Positions 24,745 through 34,331 of a stretch of 64,000 bases of DNA are shown here, piece by piece. Positions within the stretch are counted from its first letter, which is position 1, and the number at the start of each line of letters is the position of its first letter. The notes beneath the pieces were generated by a model. That model saw nothing but the letters and a program-made list of their open reading frames with translations, did not search any database and was not told where the DNA came from. The translations under genes and the position numbers were made by a program. Source of the DNA: Clostridium_AD sp036569345 (GTDB lineage: Bacteria > Bacillota > Clostridia > Clostridiales > Clostridiaceae); contig NZ_DATCQT010000089.1 of assembly GCF_036569345.1 (NCBI RefSeq), forward strand, positions 22,144 through 86,143, written 5' to 3'.

Positions 24745-25775
24745 TTAACTTTGCTGAACTTGAGAAAAAAATCAAAAAACATGAACTAGACAATTGTTAC
24801 ATATTTTGTGGAGCAGATGAAAAATTAATAAAAGAGCATGTTGAATTTATAACTAAAAACGTATTAAAAAGTGATTTCATGGATCTTAATTATTCAAAAT
24901 TTGATGGTAGCAAAACAGATTTTGAGATTATTAGTGATGCATGTGAAACTATGCCATTTATGAGTGACAAAAAGGTAGTAGTTGTTTATAGAGCATCATT
25001 TTTAGATGATAGTAAAACAAGCAAAACGAATGGTGATTTAAAAAGTAAGAATTTCTCTATGTTAAATGATTATTTAAAAAATCCCTCGCCACATTGTATT
25101 TTAGTTATATATTATACGTTTTTAAGTGACAGAGAAAAACCAAGCAATAAAATAAAAAAATTAGAAAAAAACGCATGTGTTATAAAAGTTGATAAGTTAC
25201 GAGGGGAATTTCTTCAAAGAAAGTGTAGGAGTTTGTTTGAAGATGCTAATGTCAAGATTGGGAAAGTAGAACTTACTTTATTTTGTAACCAGGTAGATAA
25301 TAATATGGATATCATATTAAATGAAATCGAAAAATTAGTTTCATATACAGACGGAAGAGAAATTACTAAAGAAGATATTTTTGCGATGATGCCTCAAAAA
25401 AGTGAAAATGATATTTTTAATTTAGTTGATTATTTATCTCAGAAAAATATTAAGAGAGCTTTAGATATTTTAAATGAACTTATATATAAAGGCGAGAAGA
25501 TTCCATTTATCTTATTTATGATAGGACGACAATTCAATCTGTTATTTAATCTTAAATTAGGTATGGAGAATGGCAAAACAAAAGATATTTTGGCAAATGA
25601 ATTAAGAATTCATCCGTATATTTGTGAAAAAATGATTTCACAAAGTATGAAGTTTACAATAAAGAGACTAAAGAGAAATATTGAACTATGTGTTGATACA
25701 GAAAAAACTTTAAAAAGTACTTCTACTGACAATAAGATAGATATTGAAGTGTTTATGATAAAGACTGTTATGTAA
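24741..25775 (+). CDS. holA: DNA polymerase III delta subunit
   Basis: A 344-residue clamp-loader subunit that opens the beta clamp. It has the family features YIFCGADEKLIKEHV near the start, FMSDKKVVVVYRA, and the NDIFNLVDYLSQKNIKRALDIL region before the C-terminal collar domain. TTG start overlapping the comEC TGA (TTGA), implying translational coupling; the comEC-holA order is standard in Firmicutes. Confidence 0.95.
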   Translation: MINFAELEKKIKKHELDNCYIFCGADEKLIKEHVEFITKNVLKSDFMDLNYSKFDGSKTDFEIISDACETMPFMSDKKVVVVYRASFLDDSKTSKTNGDLKSKNFSMLNDYLKNPSPHCILVIYYTFLSDREKPSNKIKKLEKNACVIKVDKLRGEFLQRKCRSLFEDANVKIGKVELTLFCNQVDNNMDIILNEIEKLVSYTDGREITKEDIFAMMPQKSENDIFNLVDYLSQKNIKRALDILNELIYKGEKIPFILFMIGRQFNLLFNLKLGMENGKTKDILANELRIHPYICEKMISQSMKFTIKRLKRNIELCVDTEKTLKSTSTDNKIDIEVFMIKTVM

Positions 25776-25845
25776 TTTTATAAATGACTATTATAACTAT
25801 AAAATACTACTATTAATTCTAATGATTTAATTAATTTAAAAAAAT

Positions 25846-25875
25846 AAAAAACCGGCGAAATCACCGGTTTTTTAT
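25846..25875. terminator. Bidirectional terminator between holA and rpsT
   Basis: AAAAACCGG...GA pairs with TC...CCGGTTTTT (25846-25872), with T runs in both directions. It serves the convergent holA and rpsT genes. Confidence 0.92.
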
Positions 25876-26147
25876 TATGCAGTTAAACTTAAAGCGTTTA
25901 ATCTTACTGCGAGTCTTGATTTTCTTCTTGCAGCCTTGTTGATGTGAATTATTCCTTTTGTTACAGCCATATCTAAAGCTTTAACTACGCTAGCATATGT
26001 AACTTTAGCTTCTTCAACATTGCCAGTAACGACAGCTGTCTCAAATTTCTTTACCTTAGTTTTTAAAGCAGTTTTAATCATTGTATTTCTAAGTGTCTTA
26101 ACTTGAGTAATTTTAATTCTTTTTTTTGCTGATTGAATATTTGCCAT
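25875..26147 (-). CDS. rpsT: 30S ribosomal protein S20
   Basis: A 90-residue basic three-helix primary 16S-binding protein: ANIQSAKKRIKITQVKTLRNTMIKTALKT, then GIIHINKAARRKSRLAVRLN. GGGGGGTG precedes the ATG. The stop codon overlaps the terminator region. The leader of about 80 nt and strong promoter are at 26231-26259. Confidence 0.97.
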   Translation of the reverse strand: MANIQSAKKRIKITQVKTLRNTMIKTALKTKVKKFETAVVTGNVEEAKVTYASVVKALDMAVTKGIIHINKAARRKSRLAVRLNALSLTA

Positions 26148-26230
26148 TTATTTTCACCCCCCTTTAATTTAATAACGGTTAGCAGTTTTGGGGAAAACTA
26201 CGTTCGAGTCTTTTTAATTATTCAAATGAT

Positions 26231-26259
26231 ATTATAGCATTAAAATATTAGTACTTCAA
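26231..26259 (-). promoter_or_regulatory. SigA-type promoter of rpsT
   Basis: On the minus strand, TTGAAG (26254-26259), a 17-bp spacer and TATAAT (26231-26236). The leader before rpsT contains a short inverted segment (CTGCTAACCGTTATT region), possibly for feedback control. Confidence 0.8.
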
Positions 26260-26408
26260 GTACAATTTCATGTATATATATAAATTTTAATATAAGCCTC
26301 AATTTAATGGAGTAAATTTTTAAAAAGAAATGTTTGAAAAAAAATTTGTAAGAATAGGAAAGGACTATTAGGAAAAGCTAATATTAAAAGTAGAGTAGAG
26401 GTGAAACT

Positions 26409-27383
26409 ATGATAAATGTAACAACAGATTTAGCTGTGGAAGCTAAGGAGATATACAAAGCAGAGAATAATGGTGAGATGCCTGGTATTGATGTAGATGA
26501 ATATAGTGAGGGTGATATTAAAATTACAAATGTAACAATAGTAAGCGATATTGGTGAAAAAAGGATGGGAAAACCAAAAGGTACATATATAACTATTGAT
26601 ATCCCAGAGTTTGTTCATTATGATGGTGATGCCATGGATAGAGTAAGTATTGTAATGGGAAAGGTGCTAACACCACTCATAAAATTAGAGGATAGTATGA
26701 CGGCTTTAGTTGTTGGACTTGGTAATTGGAACGTTACTCCTGATGCTGTAGGACCAAAAGTTGTTTCAAAATTGATGGTGACAAGGCATTTAAAGCAATT
26801 AGTCCCAGATTCTATTGACGAGGGTATAAGGCCAGTATGTGCCATAGCCCCAGGAGTTCTAGGAATAACCGGTATGGAAACTGGTGAAATTATTCGAGGA
26901 ATAGTAGAGAGAATCAAACCAAATTTAGTTATTTGCATTGATGCATTAGCCTCCAGAAAAATGGATAGAGTTAATAGGACAATACAAATAGGCACCACAG
27001 GAATTTCTCCAGGAGCAGGAATTGGAAATAGGAGGATGGAGATAAGTGAAAAAACCTTGGGTGTGCCAGTTATTGCTATTGGTATACCAACTGTAGTTGA
27101 TGCAGCAACTCTCGCCAATGATACCATTGATTTAGTACTTGATGAGATGATAAAATCGGCAAATGAAGGCAAGGAATTTTACAATATGTTAAAGTCAATT
27201 GATAAAGTAGAAAAACAAAAGATGATAGCTGAGATATTGAATCCGTATGTTGGTAATCTTGTAGTTACACCAAAAGAAATTGATATGGTTATAAATTCTG
27301 TTTCTAAGATCATTGCAAATGGCATCAATATAGCCTTGCAACCAGCATTAAATTTAGATGATATAAATAAGTATTTGAACTAG
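26409..27383 (+). CDS. gpr: Germination protease (spore GPR)
   Basis: A 324-residue aspartic-type protease that degrades small acid-soluble spore proteins at germination. It starts with a short propeptide (MINVTTDLAVEAKEIY) removed in the spore. It carries the family blocks ALVVGLGNWNVTPDAVGPKVV, ICIDALASRKMDRVNRTIQI and GTTGISPGAGIGNRRMEIS, holding the catalytic Asp residues. GTAGAGGTG lies ahead of the ATG. It forms a sporulation pair with spoIIP just downstream. Confidence 0.97.
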   Translation: MINVTTDLAVEAKEIYKAENNGEMPGIDVDEYSEGDIKITNVTIVSDIGEKRMGKPKGTYITIDIPEFVHYDGDAMDRVSIVMGKVLTPLIKLEDSMTALVVGLGNWNVTPDAVGPKVVSKLMVTRHLKQLVPDSIDEGIRPVCAIAPGVLGITGMETGEIIRGIVERIKPNLVICIDALASRKMDRVNRTIQIGTTGISPGAGIGNRRMEISEKTLGVPVIAIGIPTVVDAATLANDTIDLVLDEMIKSANEGKEFYNMLKSIDKVEKQKMIAEILNPYVGNLVVTPKEIDMVINSVSKIIANGINIALQPALNLDDINKYLN

Positions 27384-27490
27384 TAATAACTTTGAACTTT
27401 CCCTCATATGTATGGTATAAGGTATTCGAAAAAAGTAGACTATGAGAGTAACTAGCTATTTTTTCGAAATGCTTAAGCAGGAGGGATAAA

Positions 27491-28651
27491 ATGAGTTACA
27501 AAGGTATAAATTTTAAAGATATTAATAAAAACATTCCATATAAAAAAATGAATTTTTTAGGGTTTTATATAAAAAAAATTGGTAATGTGAGAATAATTTT
27601 TACTATTTTCACATTACTCATTATTTTTTTAATAGGTATTATTTTACCCAAAAGTGCAAAGGCGGATGCTGGAGTAGATTACAAAAACTATTTTTATGTT
27701 AATGTTATTAATAATGCATTATCTGTAATGAGTTCCTCAAAAACAAAAAATGAGTATTCAAACAGTGATCAAAATATGAAACTTGCAGCATTATCATTCT
27801 TAGGAGTAGATATTTTAAATCCTATATCAATAATAGTAAAAGAAGTTTCATATTTGGATAAAAATGAAGTTAAAACAAATGAAAATAATGTTAGCAATTT
27901 AAAAACATATATTTTAAACCCATTTAAATTGGTGGATGATCAGATAAGCAAAATTGTAGCTCAAGGTGAAGTATCTAATGTAGTTAAAGACATCTATGAT
28001 CCTGCGTTAAAAACAACTTTAAATAAAGCCAAGCCCAGGGTACTCATATATCATTCACATACCTCAGAAGCTTATTTAACATCAGACAAGGATACATCTA
28101 ATACTAATAGCAGTTTGGATGGTACTAGAAATGTAACTGCTGTGGGTGATGTCATCAAGGAAGAACTGGAAAAAAATTATGGAATTGCTGTTGTTCATGA
28201 TAAAACTGTGAATGACAAAGGAGATTATAATGCAGCTTACAAAAAATCTGGAATTACTTTAGATAAGTATTTAAAAGCATATGAAAAATTCGAATTAGTT
28301 ATAGATTTGCACAGGGATGAAGTACCAAATAAGAATGCCGTAACCACTAAAATAAATGGGGTAAATGTTGCCCAATTCATGTTTGTAGTGACGCAGAAAA
28401 ACCCTAGATATGCAAAGCAGAGGAAATTAATAGACTCTATGATAGGAATATCAAATAAATTATACCCAAATCTTATAAGACCAAAATCAATATACGTTTA
28501 TGATTGGGGAATGAGTTATTATAATCAGGACAAAAGTGATAATGCAGTGTTAATTGAAGTAGGGGCAAATAGTAATACTATCCAAGAAGTAAAAAATACT
28601 GGTAAGTATTTATCAAGAGTCATTGCAGAGCAATTAAATGGTAAAAAGTGA
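27491..28651 (+). CDS. spoIIP: Stage II sporulation protein P
   Basis: A 386-residue membrane-anchored amidase/endopeptidase which, with SpoIID and SpoIIM, strips septal peptidoglycan to drive engulfment. There is one membrane helix (about 33-53), then a linker and the C-terminal amidase domain with zinc-site motifs YHSHTSEAYL, LVIDLHRDEV and the catalytic Glu in VLIEVGANSNTIQE. The gpr-spoIIP order is conserved in Firmicutes. CAGGAGGG precedes the ATG. Confidence 0.96.
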   Translation: MSYKGINFKDINKNIPYKKMNFLGFYIKKIGNVRIIFTIFTLLIIFLIGIILPKSAKADAGVDYKNYFYVNVINNALSVMSSSKTKNEYSNSDQNMKLAALSFLGVDILNPISIIVKEVSYLDKNEVKTNENNVSNLKTYILNPFKLVDDQISKIVAQGEVSNVVKDIYDPALKTTLNKAKPRVLIYHSHTSEAYLTSDKDTSNTNSSLDGTRNVTAVGDVIKEELEKNYGIAVVHDKTVNDKGDYNAAYKKSGITLDKYLKAYEKFELVIDLHRDEVPNKNAVTTKINGVNVAQFMFVVTQKNPRYAKQRKLIDSMIGISNKLYPNLIRPKSIYVYDWGMSYYNQDKSDNAVLIEVGANSNTIQEVKNTGKYLSRVIAEQLNGKK

Positions 28652-28666
28652 ATAATTTACTTTAAA

Positions 28667-28738
28667 AAGTGCATCCTTAATAATAAGAAGATAATAATTA
28701 ATAATTGTTATCTTTAAGAAAATGTTAAGGGGGCACTT
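28667..28738 (+). promoter_or_regulatory. Two-tier hairpin covering the ribosome binding site of the next gene
   Basis: The outer stem AAGTGC-CCTTAA (28667-28680) pairs with TTAAGG-GCACTT (28725-28738). The inner 12-bp stem AAGATAATAATT (28688-28699) pairs with 28703-28714, one T-G pair. The AAGGGGG site of the following gene (28727-28733) lies in the 3' arm, 8 nt from its ATG, so it would be masked when folded. Confidence 0.6.
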
Positions 28739-28741
28739 CTT

Positions 28742-29044
28742 ATGGGTAAAAAAGATAGAATTAAATATTTTATTATGTTTTTTACTTGTTTTATTATATT
28801 CATTTATGGATTTATTCAAGTTAATATTAATAAAACAGAACTTGTGAAAGATAAATCTGAGTTTACAATAGACTTTAAGTTAAATCCCGTTGATTTTAGA
28901 ATAGATACTAAGGGATATGTTTTTTATGTAAATAATAAAAGTGTATACAACATAAAAGAAAAATGTATTGGTGTAGAAAAAAAAATTATAAATGTAAAAG
29001 AAAGTTGTATCGATGTTTTTAATGGCGTTTTTTCAAAAAAATAA
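28742..29044 (+). CDS. Small single-pass membrane protein downstream of spoIIP
   Basis: A 100-residue protein with a membrane helix at about 10-28 and a small extracytoplasmic beta-rich region (FTIDFKLNPVDFRIDTKGYVFYVNNKSVYN) containing two Cys near the C-terminus. No family is recognised. Its position after spoIIP suggests sporulation expression, but the masked ribosome site hints at separate control. Confidence 0.65.
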   Translation: MGKKDRIKYFIMFFTCFIIFIYGFIQVNINKTELVKDKSEFTIDFKLNPVDFRIDTKGYVFYVNNKSVYNIKEKCIGVEKKIINVKESCIDVFNGVFSKK

Positions 29045-29220
29045 TATAATAATACATAAAGCAAAATAAAGTATCAGGCAAAATCACAATCCACGTGCAA
29101 TAATAGATATATTTATGATATAATTTAACTTGATTTATAAAAATCAATGTGGCTTAAGGTACATTTAGAAAATTTAAAACAAATGATTTAGTTCATATAG
29201 AATACTGGGGGTAAAAACTA

Positions 29221-31026
29221 ATGCAGAGCAATAGACAAAAACACATAAGAAACTTTTCCATAGTTGCACATATAGATCACGGCAAGTCTACTCTTGCGGA
29301 CAGATTATTAGAAAAGACGGGTACTTTAACTAAAAGAGAAATGGAAGACCAAGTACTTGATAATATGGACCTAGAAAGAGAAAGAGGTATTACCATTAAA
29401 TCTCAGCCAGCAAGGCTCGTTTATAAAAGAGAGAATGGAGAAGAATATATATTCAATCTTATAGATACTCCAGGACATGTAGATTTTAACTATGAGGTTT
29501 CAAGAAGTTTAGCGGCTTGTGAAGGGGCAGTGCTTGTAGTTGATGCATCACAGGGGATTCAAGCACAAACCCTGGCAAACTGTTACCTAGCCCTAGACAA
29601 CAACCTTGATATTGCACCAGTTATTAATAAGATAGATCTTCCTAGTGCAAGACCAAGCGAAGTAATTAAAGAAATTGAGGACGTAATAGGTATTGAGGCC
29701 CAGGATGCTCCTTTAATTTCAGCTAAGACTGGACTTAATATAGAAGATGTTTTAGAAACTGTAGTAAAAAAGATTTCTCCTCCTAGTGGTGATGAAGAAG
29801 CTCCACTTAAAGCTTTAATTTTTGATTCAAGTTATGATAGCTATAAAGGCGTTGTGTGTTATGTTAGAATTAAAGATGGCAAGGTTAAAGCAGGAACAAA
29901 GATTAAACTTATGAATACTAATAAGATATATGATGTAGTAGAAGTTGGAGTCTTTGTTCCTAATTATCTTCCTGTACCTGAGCTATGTGCTGGTGATGTT
30001 GGATATATAACTGCATCAATAAAAAATGTTAGGGATGCACGTGTTGGGGATACAGTAACGGAGGCTGATAGACCAGCTTTAGAGCCACTCAAGGGATATA
30101 AACCAGCGGTGCCCATGGTATTTAGTGGTATTTATCCTATAGATGGTGCTAGATATGGCGAATTAAAAGAGGCACTAGAACGACTTCAGTTAAATGATGC
30201 TGCTCTAAGCTTTGAACCAGAGACATCCATTGCTTTGGGTTTTGGATTTAGATGTGGATTCTTAGGTCTTCTTCATATGGAAATAATACAAGAAAGAATA
30301 GAAAGAGAATTTAATTTAGATATTATTACGACAGCTCCATCAGTTATATATAAAGTAATGAAAACTAATGGAGAATTAATAGAAATAACAAATCCAACAA
30401 ATCTTCCAGAGCCTACAGAAATTAGTTATATGGAAGAACCAATAGTTAAAGCATCTATTATAACGCCATCCGAATATCTGGGATCAGTTATGGAGTTATG
30501 CCAACAAAAAAGAGGCATATACATTGATATGAAATATATAGAAACTACTAGAGTGGTTGTAAATTATGACTTGCCACTAAATGAAATAGTATATGACTTT
30601 TTTGATGCTTTAAAATCAAGAACAAAAGGGTATGCATCCTTTGATTATGAATTAAAGGGATATATAACTGCAAATCTTGTAAAATTAGATATTTTACTTA
30701 AAGGAGAAAAAGTTGATGCTCTGTCCATGATTGTTCCCGAGGAGACAGCCGCACATAGAGGAAGAGTTATGGCTGAAAAACTAAAAGAACATATACCAAG
30801 ACAAATGTTTGAAATTCCAATACAAGCATCTATAAACTCTAAGGTAATAGCAAGAGAAACTGTAAAGGCACTTAGAAAAGATGTTTTAGCTAAATGTTAT
30901 GGCGGAGATATTTCAAGAAAGAAAAAACTATTATCCAAACAAAAAGAAGGTAAAAAGAGAATGAGACAAGTTGGAAGTGTAGAAGTTCCACAAGAAGCAT
31001 TTATGGCTATACTTAAAGTAGATTAA
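29221..31026 (+). CDS. lepA: Elongation factor 4 (LepA)
   Basis: A 601-residue translational GTPase acting on ribosomes in back-translocated or assembling states. G motifs are AHIDHGKS (G1), RERGITIKSQ (G2), DTPGHVDF (G3), NKIDLP (G4) and SAKTG (G5). The LepA-specific C-terminus is present (GGDISRKKKLLSKQKEGKKRMRQVG). An extended -10 TGATATAAT sits near 29116-29124. GGGGGT precedes the ATG. Confidence 0.98.
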   Translation: MQSNRQKHIRNFSIVAHIDHGKSTLADRLLEKTGTLTKREMEDQVLDNMDLERERGITIKSQPARLVYKRENGEEYIFNLIDTPGHVDFNYEVSRSLAACEGAVLVVDASQGIQAQTLANCYLALDNNLDIAPVINKIDLPSARPSEVIKEIEDVIGIEAQDAPLISAKTGLNIEDVLETVVKKISPPSGDEEAPLKALIFDSSYDSYKGVVCYVRIKDGKVKAGTKIKLMNTNKIYDVVEVGVFVPNYLPVPELCAGDVGYITASIKNVRDARVGDTVTEADRPALEPLKGYKPAVPMVFSGIYPIDGARYGELKEALERLQLNDAALSFEPETSIALGFGFRCGFLGLLHMEIIQERIEREFNLDIITTAPSVIYKVMKTNGELIEITNPTNLPEPTEISYMEEPIVKASIITPSEYLGSVMELCQQKRGIYIDMKYIETTRVVVNYDLPLNEIVYDFFDALKSRTKGYASFDYELKGYITANLVKLDILLKGEKVDALSMIVPEETAAHRGRVMAEKLKEHIPRQMFEIPIQASINSKVIARETVKALRKDVLAKCYGGDISRKKKLLSKQKEGKKRMRQVGSVEVPQEAFMAILKVD

Positions 31027-31080
31027 GGCTTAAAGCCAATTAATTATTAAGTTATGATAAGATATAAGTGAGGATAAGAT

Positions 31081-32202
31081 ATGAAGAATGTAGCTTTATA
31101 TATACATATTCCTTTTTGCAAGCAAAAGTGTTTATATTGTGATTTCCCGTCCTTTGCTGGTAAAGAGGATTGTATGATTGATTATGCTACGGCTTTAGCA
31201 AAAGAAATAAATAGTATAAAAGATAAAAAAATAAAAACTATTTTTATAGGTGGGGGAACTCCCACCTATTTATCTTTGGCTGGCTGGAAAATATTAAAGA
31301 AAAGTATGGATAGATTAGATGTATGTGGGGATTTAGAGTTTACCGTGGAAGGAAATCCAGGAACTTTTACAAGTGAAAAATTAAGTTTCTTAAAAGAAAT
31401 GGGAGTAAATAGACTTAGTATTGGACTTCAAGCTTGGCAAGATTCTTTGCTTAAAGAACTTGGCAGAATCCATACTATAAAAGATTTCAAACAAAGCTTT
31501 GACCTAGCTAGAAAACTTGGTTTTGATAATATAAACGTAGATTTAATGTTTGGCCTTCCTAGTCAAACACTTAATCAGTGGATAGATACATTAGAAAATG
31601 TAATAAAACTTAAGCCGGAACATTTATCTTGCTATAGCCTAATTGTTGAAGAGGGAACAGATTTTTATAAAAGATTTGAAAAAGGTGATTTGGATCTCCC
31701 AGATGAGGAATTAGAGAGAACAATGTATGCAAAAACAATAGAGTATCTAAAAAGCATGGGATATATACAATATGAAATTTCTAATTTTGCAAAAGATAAC
31801 AGGGTATGTAGACACAATTTAGTATATTGGGAAATGGACGAATATATTGGGTGTGGTGCTGCTTCTCATTCATATAGTGATGGGTTTAGGTATAGAAATG
31901 AAGAAAATATAGAAAAATATATTGAAAAGATAAATGCTTATGGCACAGCAATAGTTGAAAAAACAAAAAATTCTTTTAATGATGATATGGAAGAATTTAT
32001 GTTCATGGGTCTTAGAAAAAATGTAGGAATAAGCAAAAGTGAATTTACCCAAAGGTTTCATAAAGATATAAATAGTGTTTACGGTAGAGTGATAGATAAA
32101 TATGTAAACACTGGGTTCATGAAGCAAAGTGTCGATAATATCTTTTTAACATATGAAGGCATCGAAGTATCTAATGTAATTATGGCAGAATTTATTTTGT
32201 AA
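31081..32202 (+). CDS. hemW: Radical SAM heme chaperone HemW
   Basis: A 373-residue protein of the coproporphyrinogen-III-oxidase-like radical SAM family. The N-terminal IPFCKQKCLYCDF supplies three Cys for the 4Fe-4S cluster, but the fourth Cys region of true HemN (CxxxCxxCxC) is CDF, so HemW rather than HemN. IGGGTPTYL, EGNPGTFTSEKL, INVDLMFGLPSQT and EISNFAK follow. HemW passes heme to respiratory proteins. lepA-hemW-hrcA is the standard Firmicute order. Confidence 0.93.
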   Translation: MKNVALYIHIPFCKQKCLYCDFPSFAGKEDCMIDYATALAKEINSIKDKKIKTIFIGGGTPTYLSLAGWKILKKSMDRLDVCGDLEFTVEGNPGTFTSEKLSFLKEMGVNRLSIGLQAWQDSLLKELGRIHTIKDFKQSFDLARKLGFDNINVDLMFGLPSQTLNQWIDTLENVIKLKPEHLSCYSLIVEEGTDFYKRFEKGDLDLPDEELERTMYAKTIEYLKSMGYIQYEISNFAKDNRVCRHNLVYWEMDEYIGCGAASHSYSDGFRYRNEENIEKYIEKINAYGTAIVEKTKNSFNDDMEEFMFMGLRKNVGISKSEFTQRFHKDINSVYGRVIDKYVNTGFMKQSVDNIFLTYEGIEVSNVIMAEFIL

Positions 32203-32364
32203 TTTAAATTATATAAATAAATGAAAAGATACATTAAAAGCTTAGAAATAAAGTGAACTTTGATTTTTAAATTAGTTCTGCTAGATAATCAAAGGAAAAC
32301 AGAGAATTTGGGATATAAATTCAAATAATGACTATAAAATGGCTATATTGAAAAATGAGGGTTA

Positions 32365-32393
32365 TTGACAAATACAATAGTAAATGATACTTT
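32365..32393 (+). promoter_or_regulatory. SigA promoter of the hrcA operon
   Basis: TTGACA (32365-32370), 17-bp spacer, TACTTT (32388-32393), immediately ahead of the CIRCE operator. Confidence 0.85.
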
Positions 32394-32406
32394 AAATATA
32401 TACTCG

Positions 32407-32433
32407 TTAGCACTCAACGGTGGTGAGTGCTAA
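32407..32433 (+). promoter_or_regulatory. CIRCE operator (HrcA binding site)
   Basis: TTAGCACTC (32407-32415), a 9-bp spacer, and GAGTGCTAA (32425-32433): a perfect consensus CIRCE inverted repeat. It lies downstream of the promoter and directly before the hrcA ribosome site, so HrcA represses its own operon until heat shock. Confidence 0.98.
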
Positions 32434-32449
32434 TAAAAGAGGTGGTATT

Positions 32450-33496
32450 ATGGAAATGGATGAGAGGAAAATTAAAATTCTTCAGGCTATAATTACAGAT
32501 TATATAAATAATGGTGAGCCTGTGGGGTCCAGAACCATAGCTAAAAAGTATGATTTAGGTATTAGTTCAGCTACTATAAGAAATGAGATGTCAGACCTTG
32601 AAGAGATGGGATATATAGAACAATTACATACCTCATCTGGTAGAAAACCATCAGATAAAGGTTATAGATTATACGTTGATAGACTTATGGAACTTACAAA
32701 ATTATCAACTGAAGAAGAATATATGATTAAAAATCATCTTATTAATGTTGCTCTATATGAGGTTGATAAAATTGTTAAGCAAGCAACACAAATGCTTTCT
32801 CTACTTACAAAGCTTACATCTATAGTTAAGGCACCCTCTGTTCAGAAGAGTTGTATAAAATATATTCAATTAATGAGTTTGGACGCTGGAAGTATTTTGT
32901 TTGTAATCATTACAGATAGTGGTATCATCAAAAACAATGTTATTAAGGTCAGCAAACCAATTAGCAGTGCTACCATAGAAAAACTTACTAATATACTTAA
33001 TTGTAGATTAGGAAAACTTACAATTCAGCAAATTAATTTAGAAGTAATTAATAACTTAAAAAGTGATTTAGTTTTTTATGGAGAGATTTTTGACGGAATA
33101 ATTCCAGCTTTGTATGATAGTTTGTCTGGGGTTGAAACTTCAGAAGTTTATATTCAAGGGGCTGCAAATATATTTAATTACCCAGAATATAACGATATTA
33201 CAAAAGCACGAGAGTTTTTAGTTCTAGTAGACAATAAAGAAAGTATAAATAGTTTACTTGGTGCTAATGATAATACTTCTAATATTACAATTAAGATTGG
33301 TGGAGAAAATTTTATTAAGTGTGCTCGTGAATGCAGTATTATAACAGCTGTTTATAGTGTATCAGGAATACCACTGGGATCTATTGGTGTTATAGGCCCA
33401 ACAAGAATTCCTTATGGCAAAGTTATATCTGTATTAACTGGAGTAGTCAAAGAATTAAATGATAATATAGCTCAAATTTATAATGATCATAGATAA
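32450..33496 (+). CDS. hrcA: Heat-inducible transcription repressor HrcA
   Basis: A 348-residue repressor of the class I heat-shock genes. N-terminal winged helix: RKIKILQAIITDYINNGEPVGSRTIAKKYDLGISSATIRNEMSDLEEMGYIEQLHTSSGRKPSDKGYR; the rest is the GAF-like dimer domain. ATG 32450 is used, as AGAGGTGG lies 3-4 nt upstream; an in-frame GTG at 32420 falls inside the CIRCE operator. Autoregulated; grpE follows. Confidence 0.97.
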   Translation: MEMDERKIKILQAIITDYINNGEPVGSRTIAKKYDLGISSATIRNEMSDLEEMGYIEQLHTSSGRKPSDKGYRLYVDRLMELTKLSTEEEYMIKNHLINVALYEVDKIVKQATQMLSLLTKLTSIVKAPSVQKSCIKYIQLMSLDAGSILFVIITDSGIIKNNVIKVSKPISSATIEKLTNILNCRLGKLTIQQINLEVINNLKSDLVFYGEIFDGIIPALYDSLSGVETSEVYIQGAANIFNYPEYNDITKAREFLVLVDNKESINSLLGANDNTSNITIKIGGENFIKCARECSIITAVYSVSGIPLGSIGVIGPTRIPYGKVISVLTGVVKELNDNIAQIYNDHR

Positions 33497-33546
33497 GATT
33501 TTAAATTAAAAGATTTATTTTGAGCAAGATTTGGAGGAATGACTGA

Positions 33547-34242
33547 GTGAATACAAATAGTGATAAAATTTTAGAAGAAGAAGGAAATTCAGAAATGGCA
33601 AGTGGTGATGTTTCAGTAGATGAAGCTTCTGAAAATCAAAACGATTTAGAAGAGACTGAAGGCAAAGAAGAAGAAGAAACTTTAGTAGAAGCCGAAATAG
33701 TAGATAATGAAGATTTAAAAGAAGAAAAGTTAGAAGGCGAAGAGCCAATAGAACTTTTAGAAAGTGATAAAGAAAAGGATATGAGAAAAAATAGAAAAAA
33801 ATTAGAAGAAGAAAACAAAAAATTATTGGATGAGGTAGATGCTTTTAAAGACAAATACTTAAGGACAGCTGCTGAATATGAGAATTTTAGAAAAAGGACA
33901 GTGAAGGAGAAACAAGGCATATACACAGATGCTTGCGCAGATGTTTTAAAAGAAGTGCTACCAGTGTTGGACAATTTAGAAAGAGCCCTTTCAGTTGAAG
34001 GAGGCGGAGAAGAGCTAAGAACTGGCGTGAAAATGACAGTAAAACTTTTTAATGATGCTTTTAGTAAATTAGGAGTTGAAGAATTGGTATCAGTTGGCGA
34101 ATTTGACCCAAATCTTCACAATGCAGTAATGCATGTTGAAGATGAACAGTATGGAGTTAATGAAATCGTAGAAGTATTCCAAAAGGGGTATAAAAAAGAA
34201 GACAAGGTACTGAGACATAGTATGGTTAAAGTTGCAAATTAA
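33547..34242 (+). CDS. grpE: Nucleotide exchange factor GrpE
   Basis: A 231-residue DnaK co-chaperone. The long acidic N-terminal extension (about 1-70, Glu-rich) precedes the dimeric coiled coil. The conserved RTAAEYENFRKRTVKEK and LPVLDNLERAL motifs and the beta-wing GVEELVSVGEFDPNLHNAVMHVEDEQYGVNEIVEVFQKGYK follow. GTG start with GGAGG nine bases upstream. Confidence 0.97.
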   Translation: MNTNSDKILEEEGNSEMASGDVSVDEASENQNDLEETEGKEEEETLVEAEIVDNEDLKEEKLEGEEPIELLESDKEKDMRKNRKKLEEENKKLLDEVDAFKDKYLRTAAEYENFRKRTVKEKQGIYTDACADVLKEVLPVLDNLERALSVEGGGEELRTGVKMTVKLFNDAFSKLGVEELVSVGEFDPNLHNAVMHVEDEQYGVNEIVEVFQKGYKKEDKVLRHSMVKVAN

Positions 34243-34331
34243 AGAAACGTATTAAAAAACACATTTTAAAAAATAAATATCAAAACAGTTATAACTGTAA
34301 TGATTTAAAAGGATATAAGGAGGAAATAATA

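Noticed and set aside
26618..27172. 184-codon minus-strand frame inside gpr
   Set aside because: Ser/Pro/Ile composition and no start signal; antisense shadow of a conserved gene.
33636..33974. 112-codon minus-strand frame in grpE
   Set aside because: Ser/Phe-rich antisense of a Glu/Lys-rich coding region, a common artefact.
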